Assembly: GCA_023445445.1 (NCBI GenBank)
Contig: JAEXLD010000016.1
Coordinates: forward strand, 1-25,125
DNA: 25,125 bases
Source of the DNA: Bacillota bacterium
GTDB lineage: Bacteria; Bacillota; Clostridia; Clostridiales; Clostridiaceae
Direction: 5' to 3'
Notes under the pieces: model-generated
Told to the model about the DNA's origin: nothing
What the model saw: the letters and a program-made list of their open reading frames with translations, nothing else
The model's database searches: none
Shown: piece after piece, positions 1 through 6,957 of the stretch
How positions within the stretch are numbered: the stretch's first letter is position 1
How the letters are laid out: each line of letters begins with the position of its first letter
Position numbers and translations under genes: made by a program

Positions 1-148
1 TAGAGAGTTCTTAATGGGAGAAGTTAGATATTCATCATTAGCAAAAGCTTTCCCAGAAATAGCAGATGAGCTATTTGAAAAGACAGAAGAAAATGCTAAG
101 GAAAGATATGAAAGATATAAGAGTTTAGCAGAAAATAAAATATTATAA
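1..148 (+). CDS. Pyruvate:ferredoxin (flavodoxin) oxidoreductase, C-terminal end (partial)
   Basis: Only the last 48 codons are in the window, read from base 2 to the TAA at 146-148. The tail contains GEVRYSSLAKAFPEIADEL followed by a charged helix ending in ERYKSLAENKIL. This matches, from memory, the extreme C-terminus of clostridial pyruvate:ferredoxin oxidoreductases, which oxidise pyruvate to acetyl-CoA and CO2 and reduce ferredoxin in the cytoplasm. No catalytic residue is visible, so the call rests on the tail alone. Another 2-oxoacid oxidoreductase of the same family is possible. A long imperfect hairpin with a T-tract follows about 80 bases downstream and probably ends the transcript. 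Confidence 0.7.
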   Translation, partial: REFLMGEVRYSSLAKAFPEIADELFEKTEENAKERYERYKSLAENKIL

Positions 149-228
149 TTTAATATATTAGTTACATGATTTTATCTTAAAAAATATTTATAAATTTTAA
201 AAGATAAATCACTTGGAGATATAAAGAT

Positions 229-300
229 TAGCCTTTTTAGCTTTAATTTATTCATTAGCTTTTAGCATGAAATATTAAAACTATTAAGGCTATATTTTTT
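229..300 (+). terminator. Probable intrinsic terminator after the PFOR gene
   Basis: TAGCCTT (229-235) pairs with AAGGCTA (286-292). The stem continues inward through TTTAGCTTTAAT against ATTAAAACTA with a few mismatches, and TATTCAT/ATGAAATA can pair near the loop. TATTTTTT follows at 293-300. The stem is long and imperfect, but its base is solid and it has a U-tract. Confidence 0.6.
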
Positions 301-451
301 GTTGTAATAGTAAAAATAGTAAATACATAAATTAACTATAGGCAATTATATAGACATTTAGGTATAATTAAATTACATTAATGAAAAATAATTGTATTTA
401 TTATGTATCATAAGAGATATAAAACTGTATTTATAGTAAATAGAACTATAT
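301..451. other. AT-rich intergenic stretch before cutC, no gene seen
   Basis: Together with 149-228 this completes a gene-free gap of just over 300 bases. I see no ORF, tRNA or riboswitch signature. A TATAAT at 363-368 could be a -10 element for cutC, but no convincing -35 lies at the right distance, so I do not call a promoter. Confidence 0.5.
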
Positions 452-465
452 AAGGAGTGATTTAT

Positions 466-1077
466 ATGAAAATATTTGAAGCATGTGTTAGAAATTATAA
501 TGAAGCAGTTAGAGCAGAAGCATTAGGAGCTAATAGAGTAGAATTATGCGATAATCTTTCAGAAGATGGGACAACCCCTAGTTTTGGAAATATAAAAAAG
601 GTAGTTAATAGTCTTAAGATTCCAGTGATGGTTATTATAAGACCAAGAGGTGGAAACTTTGAATATTCTGAAGATGAAGTAGAAATTATGATAGAAGATA
701 TTAAAACTTGTAAAGAATTAGGTGCTTACGGAGTAGTAATTGGAGCCTTAAAAGGAGATAAAATAGATTTAAATACAACTAAGAAGTTAGTAGAAGCAGC
801 CAAGCCTATGAGTATTACCTTCCATATGGCCTTTGATGAAATAGATAATAAAAAGGGAGCTATTGATGAATTAGTAACACTTGGAGTAGATAGGATACTA
901 ACAAAAGGTGGAACAGGTGGAAATGCACTAATTGGAAGAGAAGCAATTAAAGATCTAATTAAGTATTCTAATGATAGAATAATAATTATGCCAGGTAAAG
1001 GTGTAAATAAAGAAAATAGAGATTACATTATGGAATACACTAGAGCTAAGGAGATTCATGGAACAAGGGTAGTTTAA
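466..1077 (+). CDS. cutC: CutC family protein (copper homeostasis protein)
   Basis: A 203-residue cytoplasmic TIM-barrel protein. The N-terminus MKIFEACVRNYNEAVRAEAL, then GANRVELCDNLSEDGTTPS, the VMVIIRPRGGNF strand and the ILTKGGTGGNA segment are typical of CutC. The family was named for copper tolerance in E. coli, but its biochemical role is unsettled, so function beyond family membership is not claimed. The frame is also open from a GTG at 457, but that lies inside the ribosome site AAGGAGTGA (452-460). The ATG at 466 has proper spacing and matches the usual N-terminus. It is slightly shorter than E. coli CutC (about 248 residues). It appears to be transcribed alone. Confidence 0.9.
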   Translation: MKIFEACVRNYNEAVRAEALGANRVELCDNLSEDGTTPSFGNIKKVVNSLKIPVMVIIRPRGGNFEYSEDEVEIMIEDIKTCKELGAYGVVIGALKGDKIDLNTTKKLVEAAKPMSITFHMAFDEIDNKKGAIDELVTLGVDRILTKGGTGGNALIGREAIKDLIKYSNDRIIIMPGKGVNKENRDYIMEYTRAKEIHGTRVV

Positions 1078-1238
1078 AATATAATCTTAAGTTAATTTAA
1101 CTCTAATATAGATATATTATTTTAAATAAGCTTATTACAAAATTGTTATAATTTAATTAAGTGTAATGTTCTAATATTGAATTTATGTTAAAATATTACT
1201 GTATTAATATCAATTTAAACTATGTAGAGGATGGGTAT

Positions 1239-1922
1239 ATGTTAAAAAGACTTAGTAAGAAATTTTTTAGAGAAAAAATAATAAGTGATGAATTTATAGA
1301 TGGCATACATAAAAATATGATGCCAATGAACGAGTTAATGGCTTATTATCGTTGTGCAATTATGGAAGTAGAAACAAAGTTTAAAGTATTAGATGAACAA
1401 TTTTCATTAGAGTATGATAGAAATCCAATAGAAAGTATAAAATCTAGATTGAAGTCTTATGAAAGTATTATAAAAAAGCTTAAAGATAGAGATTTGCCTT
1501 TTTCCTTGGAGGCAATTCAAGAAAATATTAGAGATGTAGCGGGGGTAAGGGTAATTTGTTCATTTCCAGAAGACATTTATATGTTAGCAGAATGCCTATT
1601 AAGTCAAGATGATGTTAAGTTAATTGAAAAAAAAGATTATATAAAGAATCCTAAAAAAAGTGGATATAGGAGCTTACATTTAATTATTGAAGTACCAATT
1701 TTCTTACGAAATGAAAAGAAATCTATGAAAGTAGAAGTCCAATTGAGAACCATAGCTATGGATTTTTGGGCAAGCCTTGAACATAAGTTAAGATATAAGA
1801 AAAATATTGATCCAAAAGAAAATGAGATCCTTGAAAAAGAGTTATTGCAATGCTCAGAAATTAGTGCTGCTTTAGACAAGCGTATGGAAGAAATAAGAGA
1901 TAGGATAGAAAAAAAGTTATAA
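1239..1922 (+). CDS. Small alarmone synthetase, RelQ/YjbM-like (GTP pyrophosphokinase)
   Basis: A 227-residue stand-alone (p)ppGpp synthetase. It would transfer pyrophosphate from ATP to GTP or GDP in the cytoplasm to make the stringent-response alarmone. Visible motifs are RDVAGVRVICSF (about 98-109), NPKKSGYRSLHL (137-148, with the tyrosine of the G-loop) and VEVQLRTIAMDFWASLEHKL (165-184, with E166 as the likely Mg ligand). There is no HD hydrolase domain and no TGS or ACT domain, so it is a small synthetase rather than a long RelA/SpoT. The C-terminus is a charged helix, as in tetrameric RelQ. The frame is open from an ATG at 1185, but the ATG at 1239 has GAGG at 1227-1230 eight bases upstream and gives the usual length. 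RelP is the alternative subfamily. Confidence 0.88.
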   Translation: MLKRLSKKFFREKIISDEFIDGIHKNMMPMNELMAYYRCAIMEVETKFKVLDEQFSLEYDRNPIESIKSRLKSYESIIKKLKDRDLPFSLEAIQENIRDVAGVRVICSFPEDIYMLAECLLSQDDVKLIEKKDYIKNPKKSGYRSLHLIIEVPIFLRNEKKSMKVEVQLRTIAMDFWASLEHKLRYKKNIDPKENEILEKELLQCSEISAALDKRMEEIRDRIEKKL

Positions 1923-1943
1923 AACAAATATTAATGAAGATGA

Positions 1944-1990
1944 AAAATGCACTTGAAAGTATTATATAATATTTTCAGGTGCATTTTAGA
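1944..1990. terminator. Strong intrinsic terminator after the alarmone synthetase
   Basis: AAAATGCACTTGAAA (1944-1958) pairs with TTTCAGGTGCATTTT (1973-1987): 15 base pairs with one G-U wobble and a 14-base loop. The stem is flanked by A and T runs, so it could work in both directions. Confidence 0.8.
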
Positions 1991-2057
1991 ATATAAACAT
2001 TATAAAAGAGAAAGAATTAATTAGATACTTTAAAATTCTTTAAGGAGTAAATTAATA

Positions 2058-3155
2058 ATGAAAAAAAGGAAGCTGGGGAAAATAGCATTGAGAATACTAG
2101 AAGTGATATTAATAGTAACTATAGTAATTACGTTATTTGTATATATTAACCCTGTATTTGGGGGGAGAATATCAAAAGAAGATAAAAGTAATTATGAAAA
2201 ACGTTCAGAAAACTATGTAAATGGAAGGTTTATATATCCATCAGAATATGAAATAAAAAATGAGTTTACTGATAATCCTGTATCAAAGAAAGAAAAAGTT
2301 CCAAAAGGAGTATTACCATCAGAAAATCCATCAATTAGTAAGACTTCAAAAGAGAAATTTGCAGTAACATGGTTTGGACATTCCAGTTTATTAATTCAAA
2401 TGAATGGAATGAATATTCTCATTGATCCTATGTTTTCTGAACGCTCATCGCCTATTTCTTTTATGGGTCCAAAACGGTTTAGTAAACCACCAATAAAAAT
2501 AGAAGAATTACCTGAAATTGATATAGTAATTATTTCTCATGACCATTTAGATATGAAATCAATTAAAGAACTTGATAGTAAAGTAAGCAAATATATAGTA
2601 CCACTAGGAGTAAATAAACATTTAGAAGGCTGGAATATTGATAAAAGTAAGATTAAAGATATGGCATGGTGGGAAGAAATTGAAGTAAATGGATTAACAA
2701 TAGCCTGTACTCCTGCTAGACATTTTTCTAATAGAAAGGGCTTCAATATTAATAGAACACTTTATGCTTCTTGGGTATTAAAGAATGAAAACTACCAAGT
2801 ATATGAAAGTGGCGATGGTGGCTTTGGAGGACATTTTAAAGAAATACATGAAAAGTATGGTGATTTTGATTTAGCTATTATGGAGAACGGACAGTATAAT
2901 ATGAAGTGGCATAACAGTCACATGTTTCCGGAAGAAGCAGCTGAAGCTGCAAGAATACTAGGAGCAAAAAAGACTATGCCCATTCATTGGGGAGCCTTTG
3001 TATTATCAGACCATGGATGGGATGATCCAATAGAAAGATTTGTAACTGCTTCTGAAAAACTTGGGATTGATGAAGTTACTCCTAAAATTGGAGAAACAGT
3101 ATATTTAGATAAATATATGAATTATCAAGAGAAATGGTGGAAGGATATAGAGTAG
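2058..3155 (+). CDS. Membrane-anchored metallo-beta-lactamase-fold hydrolase (NAPE-PLD/RomA/UlaG-like)
   Basis: 365 residues. One hydrophobic anchor spans about residues 10-30 with basic residues before it, so the enzyme domain probably sits outside the membrane. The domain begins near residue 101 with VTWFGHSSLLIQMNGMNILI and DPMFSERSSP. Other metal-site pieces are SHDHLDM (160-166), TPARHFSNR, YESGDGGFGGHF and MPIHWGAF, as in the NAPE-PLD/RomA branch of the fold. Oddly, the canonical HxHxDH reads H161-D-H163-L-D165-M166, so the final histidine is methionine; the other ligand positions are present. Ribosome site AAGGAG (2042-2047) lies ten bases before the ATG. Substrate is unknown: the family includes phospholipases, lactonases and nucleases. 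It appears to be a single-gene unit. Confidence 0.82.
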   Translation: MKKRKLGKIALRILEVILIVTIVITLFVYINPVFGGRISKEDKSNYEKRSENYVNGRFIYPSEYEIKNEFTDNPVSKKEKVPKGVLPSENPSISKTSKEKFAVTWFGHSSLLIQMNGMNILIDPMFSERSSPISFMGPKRFSKPPIKIEELPEIDIVIISHDHLDMKSIKELDSKVSKYIVPLGVNKHLEGWNIDKSKIKDMAWWEEIEVNGLTIACTPARHFSNRKGFNINRTLYASWVLKNENYQVYESGDGGFGGHFKEIHEKYGDFDLAIMENGQYNMKWHNSHMFPEEAAEAARILGAKKTMPIHWGAFVLSDHGWDDPIERFVTASEKLGIDEVTPKIGETVYLDKYMNYQEKWWKDIE

Positions 3156-3230
3156 AAATTAAAATAAAATATATTTAATAGAAAAAATCATATTAAGGTC
3201 ATATTAATAGTTTATATTTATTGAAAATTA

Positions 3231-3258
3231 TATACAATATAAAAAAATATGATATAAT
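3231..3258 (+). promoter_or_regulatory. Promoter with extended -10 for the BFD-like gene
   Basis: TATACA at 3231-3236, a 16-base spacer, then TATAAT at 3253-3258 preceded by TG (TGATATAAT, 3250-3258). It lies about 60 bases before the ATG of the [2Fe-2S] protein. Confidence 0.55.
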
Positions 3259-3320
3259 AAATACTTGATATTATATAATATTAATTATTAAATAAGTGTT
3301 TAAAAAAAGAAGGTGAAAGA

Positions 3321-3497
3321 ATGAACTTAGTATGCATATGTAAAGGGGTTACTGATGATGTTATAATTGAATCAATAAAAGAAGGTAATGATACTTTTGA
3401 AAAGATTCAAGAAGATACAGAAGCTGGAACAGGAAGATGTGGAGCTGGAAGATGCAGAGCAAGAATCGAAGGACTTATACTAGAACATAGAAAATAG
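3321..3497 (+). CDS. BFD-like [2Fe-2S]-binding small protein
   Basis: A 58-residue protein. It begins MNLVCICKGVTDDVIIE and ends with EAGTGRCGAGRCRARIEGLI. Four cysteines, C5 and C7 near the start and C40 and C45 near the end, have the CxC...CxxxxC spacing of the bacterioferritin-associated ferredoxin (Fer2_BFD) fold, which binds one [2Fe-2S] cluster. In other bacteria such domains release iron from bacterioferritin or serve as domains of nitrite reductases, NifU and amino-acid oxidases. Here it is a free-standing one-domain protein with no ferritin gene nearby, so its partner is unknown. Ribosome site AAGGTG lies at 3309-3314, six bases before the ATG. It has its own extended -10 promoter and shares a convergent terminator with the sirtuin gene. 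Confidence 0.88.
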   Translation: MNLVCICKGVTDDVIIESIKEGNDTFEKIQEDTEAGTGRCGAGRCRARIEGLILEHRK

Positions 3498-3507
3498 ATT
3501 TTTATAT

Positions 3508-3565
3508 AAAGAAAGAGAGAATTAAATTTATCAAGAGTAATTTTAATTCTCCCTTTCTTATTTTT
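3508..3565. terminator. Bidirectional terminator between the BFD gene and the sirtuin gene
   Basis: AAAGAAAGAGAGAATTAAA (3508-3526) pairs with TTTAATTCTCCCTTTCTTA (3542-3560), followed by TTTTT. The single A-C mismatch on the plus strand becomes a G-U wobble on the minus strand, so it suits both converging genes. Confidence 0.75.
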
Positions 3566-3575
3566 ATCATTAATT

Positions 3576-4313
3576 TTATAAATTATTAACTGCTTCTCCT
3601 AAAACTTTGCCAATAGAATCATGAATAACTAAATCAGCTTTATTATCAGCAGAAGTTGTGCTCTTATTTATAAGAATAAGATTTTTACCTCTAAAGTAAT
3701 TTATAAGTCCAGCAGCTGGATAAACTACAAGAGAAGTTCCACCAATTATTAAGGTATCAGCCTTAGATATTGCATCAACAGCACCTCTAATAGTGGCATC
3801 ATCTAAGCCTTCTTCATATAAAACCACATCTGGTTTAACTCTTCCACCACATTTACTGCAAGTAGGCACTCCCTTTGACTCTAAAATAAACTTTTCATCA
3901 TAAAAGGCATTACATTTAACACAATAATTTCTAAGTACAGATCCATGTAATTCAAAAACATTTTTACTTCCAGCAGCTTGATGTAATCCATCTATATTTT
4001 GAGTTATAACAGCCTTTAATTTTCCAATTTCTTCAAGTTTAGCTAAAGCGATATGTGCTTCATTAGGCTTTGCCTCAGGATATATTAGTTTAGCCTTGTA
4101 AAAGTTGAAAAACTCTTCAGGATATCTTATATAAAAGCTATGAGATACCAATTGTTCAGGGGTAAAGGTAATATTAAGTTTTTCATTAAATAAACCATTG
4201 GAACTTCTGAAATCTGGAATACCTGATTCAGTAGAAACTCCTGCACCTCCAAAGAATACAATATTATTGCTTTCTCTTAATATTTGAGATAACTTTTCTA
4301 TTTCATTACTCAT
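3576..4313 (-). CDS. NAD-dependent protein deacylase, Sir2/CobB family
   Basis: 245 residues. It would remove acetyl or other acyl groups from protein lysines using NAD+, in the cytoplasm. The Rossmann signature is GAGVSTESGIPDFRS (23-37), followed by TQNIDGLH (104-111), the catalytic histidine H123 in ELHG, a Cys4 zinc ribbon (C131, C134, C152, C155) and KPDVVLYEE and GGTSLVVYPAAGL. All key residues are present and the length is normal for a bacterial sirtuin. The frame also runs to a GTG at 4325, but that codon abuts the ribosome site AGGTGAG. The ATG at 4313 has proper spacing. It stands alone and converges on the BFD gene. No acetyl-CoA synthetase, a common neighbour, is in the window. 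Confidence 0.93.
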   Translation of the reverse strand: MSNEIEKLSQILRESNNIVFFGGAGVSTESGIPDFRSSNGLFNEKLNITFTPEQLVSHSFYIRYPEEFFNFYKAKLIYPEAKPNEAHIALAKLEEIGKLKAVITQNIDGLHQAAGSKNVFELHGSVLRNYCVKCNAFYDEKFILESKGVPTCSKCGGRVKPDVVLYEEGLDDATIRGAVDAISKADTLIIGGTSLVVYPAAGLINYFRGKNLILINKSTTSADNKADLVIHDSIGKVLGEAVNNL

Positions 4314-4391
4314 AACATCACTCACCTATCATTTTTTATATTTTTATTATGGCACAAATAAAAGTAAAAATAAAATATATAAATATTATAG

Positions 4392-4400
4392 TGATATAAT
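4392..4400 (+). promoter_or_regulatory. Extended -10 element for the SF0329-like gene
   Basis: TGATATAAT is a perfect extended -10 (hexamer at 4395-4400). No good -35 is visible 16-18 bases upstream. It lies 66 bases before the start codon. Confidence 0.45.
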
Positions 4401-4465
4401 AAAGTTAATTAGAGGAAATTGGTAATTATTATATATAAATATAAGTTTAATTGAAGGGAGAAAAA

Positions 4466-5017
4466 ATGGCAAAATCATGGTCTGCTACTAGAAAACAATT
4501 AGAAGAATTACTTTGTAATAAGTTAAAAGGTAGAGTAAGATATTTTATTACCAAATACAATAATGCCCATGATGAATCAGGAAGATTTGCAATTTTAATA
4601 GATGGAAAAGAAGTAATAAAAGGTAATGAATTTTTATATTATCAAAAGTATTTAGAAATTGAGAATGATTTAAAAAAGGAAGCTGCCATTCCCAAACGTA
4701 GATGGAATGGTAAGGGTATGGAAAATGAGGATATAAATGAAATTTATGAAAGAAAAATAGAAAGACTAATGGAGGAGAATGGAGAAATATCTGTAGGTCA
4801 ATTTACAAGTGCAATAGAAGAATATTTAAATCAATCTATAGAAAAAAGTATTACTTCTGAAAATCCATTTGTAAGAATGTTTGCCATATTAGATAGAAGA
4901 GTAGGGAAAAGAACTTTAGATAATTTAAAAGATAAAATACATAAAGAACCTGTATGGTTACAACAGTTTTATTTGTTAAGAATAGATTCAGCATCAGATA
5001 ATAGAAGAATAAAATAA
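4466..5017 (+). CDS. Conserved hypothetical protein, SF0329-like family
   Basis: 183 residues, soluble and highly charged, with no signal peptide or membrane segment. It starts MAKSWSATRKQLEELLCNKL and contains GRVRYFITKYNNAHDESGRF, FTSAIEEYLNQSIEKSI and FVRMFAILDRRVGKRTL. I recognise this pattern from uncharacterised Firmicute proteins labelled SF0329 family. No enzymatic motif can be assigned. The frame is open from a TTG at 4451, but the ribosome site AAGGGAG (4454-4460) sits inside that extension, so the ATG at 4466 is the start. It is divergent from the sirtuin gene and precedes a decayed gene remnant. Confidence 0.75.
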   Translation: MAKSWSATRKQLEELLCNKLKGRVRYFITKYNNAHDESGRFAILIDGKEVIKGNEFLYYQKYLEIENDLKKEAAIPKRRWNGKGMENEDINEIYERKIERLMEENGEISVGQFTSAIEEYLNQSIEKSITSENPFVRMFAILDRRVGKRTLDNLKDKIHKEPVWLQQFYLLRIDSASDNRRIK

Positions 5018-5081
5018 GGAATAAATAACAAAAAATATACAATAAAATTGTAATATAAGAGTTTTATAGGGTAATTGAGAA

Positions 5082-5295
5082 ATGAAGGAGATAATTGATT
5101 CTTACTGTGGATTAAGTTGCCAAAAGTGCAATTGAAGATTGGATAAATTATTCTAAGGCCTTTGATTAATTAGGAAGTTTTGATAATTCATTAAGTTTAT
5201 TAGAAAAATATATTTCAATAGATTAATGGACAAAATTGAGCAAGATAAGCTAGGAATTAAAATTTGAAAAACCTTACAATAAATATATGAGGTGA
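5082..5295 (+). pseudogene. Decayed remnant of a DUF3795-like cysteine-rich protein
   Basis: An ATG at 5082 opens MKEIIDSYCGLSCQKCN and stops at TGA 5133-5135. SYCGLxCxxC is the characteristic start of DUF3795-type metal-binding proteins. In another frame from 5140 a second protein-like stretch reads WINYSKAFD, stop, LGSFDNSLSLLEKYISID, stop, and so on to ELKFEKPYNKYMR before TGA at 5293-5295. It has TAA twice directly after a GAT codon, plus one TAG. One frameshift or internal deletion and three nonsense codons make a functional product unlikely. The remnant runs into the ribosome site of the AraC-type gene, which suggests the two were once adjacent genes of one unit. The family call rests mainly on the short N-terminal motif. 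Confidence 0.55.
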
Positions 5296-5303
5296 AGAAA
5301 AAG

Positions 5304-6170
5304 ATGGATTGTATTCAAAGTATACAAAAGGCAATTAACTATATGGAGAAAAATATTTTAGAGGATATTAATTATGAAGATGTTGCAAGTGAAGTTTATA
5401 TGTCAAACTATCATTTTCATAGGTTATTTAGTATGGTTACAGGAATAACAGCCAATGATTATATTAGAAAAAGAAGGTTATCTATGGCAGGACAAGAACT
5501 ATCTATGTCTAATTCTAAAGTTATAGATGTTGCAATGAAGTATGGATATGATTCTCCAGAAAGTTTTTCTAAAGCCTTTTCAAGATTTCATAGAGTTACT
5601 CCTAAAGAAGCAAAGGGCTCTGGAATACAATTAAAATCTTTTAATCCCCTTGTAATAAAAATAATATTGGAAGGTGGAACAATAATGGATTACAAGATTG
5701 TTGAGAAAGAAAAGTTTAGGCTATTAGGTAAAGTTAGATCCTTTAGAAACGAAAGTATTTCAGAAGAGGGGAATACAGAAATACCTGATTTCTGGAAAGA
5801 ATGTAGTGATACAGGAGTTTTTGATGAATTAAGCAAATATTCTAAGGAGTACGATTCATATGGTGTTTGCACACCTATTTCAAAAGAAAGTAATAGTTTT
5901 GATTATGCTATAGCAATGAAATATGATGGTGGTGAGATTCCAGAAGGGTATACTGTTTTAGAAGTTAAACCTACTCTTTGGGCAGTGTTTAAATGCATTG
6001 GAACTGACGGGAAATGTATTAGTGATACATGGGATAAAATATTTAAAGAGTTTTTACCTAGCTCTGATTATAATATGTTAGATGAGGTAGATTTTGAGCT
6101 TTATCCAGACAATAATGAGGCAGATTATTTTTGTGAAATATGGATACCTGTAGAAAAGAAATTAAATTAG
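5304..6170 (+). CDS. AraC-family regulator with C-terminal GyrI-like effector-binding domain
   Basis: 288 residues. The N-terminal 110 residues are an AraC double helix-turn-helix: EDINYEDVASEVYMSNYHFHRLFSMVTG, then YIRKRRLSMAGQEL, and IDVAMKYGYDSPESFSKAFSRFHRVTPKEAK. From about residue 128 a GyrI/SOUL-like small-molecule domain follows (MDYKIVEKEKFRLLGK to YFCEIWIPVEKK). This is the Rob/BmrR-type layout used by regulators that sense hydrophobic compounds, but the effector is unknown. The start is ATG 5304, after GAGGTGA at 5289-5295; the frame also contains a GTG at 5292 inside that site. An internal ATG at 5685 has its own AAGGTGG seven bases upstream, exactly at the domain boundary. No obvious target gene adjoins it apart from the decayed gene upstream. 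Confidence 0.87.
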   Translation: MDCIQSIQKAINYMEKNILEDINYEDVASEVYMSNYHFHRLFSMVTGITANDYIRKRRLSMAGQELSMSNSKVIDVAMKYGYDSPESFSKAFSRFHRVTPKEAKGSGIQLKSFNPLVIKIILEGGTIMDYKIVEKEKFRLLGKVRSFRNESISEEGNTEIPDFWKECSDTGVFDELSKYSKEYDSYGVCTPISKESNSFDYAIAMKYDGGEIPEGYTVLEVKPTLWAVFKCIGTDGKCISDTWDKIFKEFLPSSDYNMLDEVDFELYPDNNEADYFCEIWIPVEKKLN

Positions 6171-6171
6171 A

Positions 6172-6206
6172 TTAAAAATTTGAGTGCCTTAATTGGCACT
6201 CTTTTT
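6172..6206 (+). terminator. Intrinsic terminator after the AraC-type gene
   Basis: GAGTGCC (6182-6188), a six-base loop, GGCACTC (6195-6201), then TTTTT. A-rich bases before the stem extend the pairing with the T-tract. Confidence 0.88.
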
Positions 6207-6272
6207 GAATTTGTTAATTAATACATATTATAATATTTATTAAGATAAAATTATTTAAAGAAGGTAAGTTAA

Positions 6273-6635
6273 ATGTTAATAAAAAAATTATTAAAAAATT
6301 TGCAGGATAAGTATATATTAAGTGAAGGTGAAGATATTAAGCTTCCTGAATTTAAAAGAAGTGATGTTGTTAGAAGAAATATAATCTTTTCTGGAAGGGT
6401 ACAAAAAGTAGGCTTTAGATATGAGCTTTATCTTATTGCCACAAAACTTAAATTAACAGGATGGGTTAAAAATAGAGATGATGGAAAAGTCGAAGCAGAA
6501 ATACAAGGGGAAAGAGATAAAATAGAATTTTTAAAAACTTATATGTGTTCATTAAAGAGAATAAAGGTTACTGATATTAAGGAATTAGATATTACAGTTA
6601 AAGATGAAGAAAAAGAATTTATTGCAGTTTATTAA
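6273..6635 (+). CDS. Acylphosphatase with N-terminal extension
   Basis: 120 residues. It would hydrolyse the carboxyl-phosphate bond of acyl phosphates such as acetyl phosphate or 1,3-bisphosphoglycerate in the cytoplasm. The acylphosphatase core starts near residue 34: GRVQKVGFRY carries the phosphate-binding loop and R49, and GWVKNRDDG carries N67. The 18-residue R-to-N spacing matches the family, so catalytic residues are intact. The protein is about 30 residues longer than a typical 90-residue enzyme. The extra N-terminal segment is charged and not a signal peptide. The ATG at 6273 has AAGGTAAG at 6261-6268. It probably forms its own unit between the terminator at 6206 and the extended -10 at 6701. 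Confidence 0.88.
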   Translation: MLIKKLLKNLQDKYILSEGEDIKLPEFKRSDVVRRNIIFSGRVQKVGFRYELYLIATKLKLTGWVKNRDDGKVEAEIQGERDKIEFLKTYMCSLKRIKVTDIKELDITVKDEEKEFIAVY

Positions 6636-6700
6636 AGAAAAATATATTATATATAATTCTAATATAAAGAATTGATAATGGATAAAAATGTATATAGCTG

Positions 6701-6709
6701 TGATATAAT
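6701..6709 (+). promoter_or_regulatory. Extended -10 element for the small membrane protein and P-loop gene
   Basis: TGATATAAT again, with the hexamer at 6704-6709 and no clear -35. It lies 40 bases before the start at 6749. Confidence 0.45.
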
Positions 6710-6748
6710 TATTATAATAAAGATTTCTATGGAAGGGTGAGATTATAT

Positions 6749-6919
6749 ATGAAATGTAAAGAAAAAATACTTTTTGGAGCAGCTTGTTTCTTAGGGGGAG
6801 TTGTTGTAGGATTTTTAATTGCTCCAATAAAGAAGGGTATATACTGTGGAAATAACAATGGAAATTATCTGGGAAAAGATGAAGAAAAATATAATGTAGA
6901 AGAAAATAAGGAGTTATAG
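6749..6919 (+). CDS. Small single-span membrane protein, YtxH-like
   Basis: 56 residues. MKCKEK is followed by one hydrophobic stretch (ILFGAACFLGGVVVGFLIAP, about 7-26), then KKG and a polar, Asn/Glu-rich tail. The glycine-rich helix ending in AP-K-KG resembles YtxH-type stress-related membrane proteins, but similarity is limited to that helix. The start is ATG 6749 after GAAGGGTGAG (6733-6742); a GTG inside that site at 6737 is not a likely start. The next gene begins 38 bases later without a terminator, so the two are probably co-transcribed. Function unknown. Confidence 0.6.
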   Translation: MKCKEKILFGAACFLGGVVVGFLIAPIKKGIYCGNNNGNYLGKDEEKYNVEENKEL

Positions 6920-6957
6920 CAATTATAATGCTATAGATTTATGCTATGGAAGAAAAA

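Noticed and set aside
457..465. GTG start for cutC, three codons upstream of the ATG
   Set aside because: The GTG is part of the ribosome site AAGGAGTGA; the ATG at 466 has correct spacing and matches the family N-terminus.
1637..1927. 96-codon minus-strand frame inside the alarmone synthetase gene
   Set aside because: Opposite to conserved synthetase motifs, with no ribosome site.
5082..5135. A functional 17-residue Cys-rich peptide at the start of the decayed gene
   Set aside because: No good ribosome site precedes it, and further protein-like sequence in another frame fits a pseudogene better.
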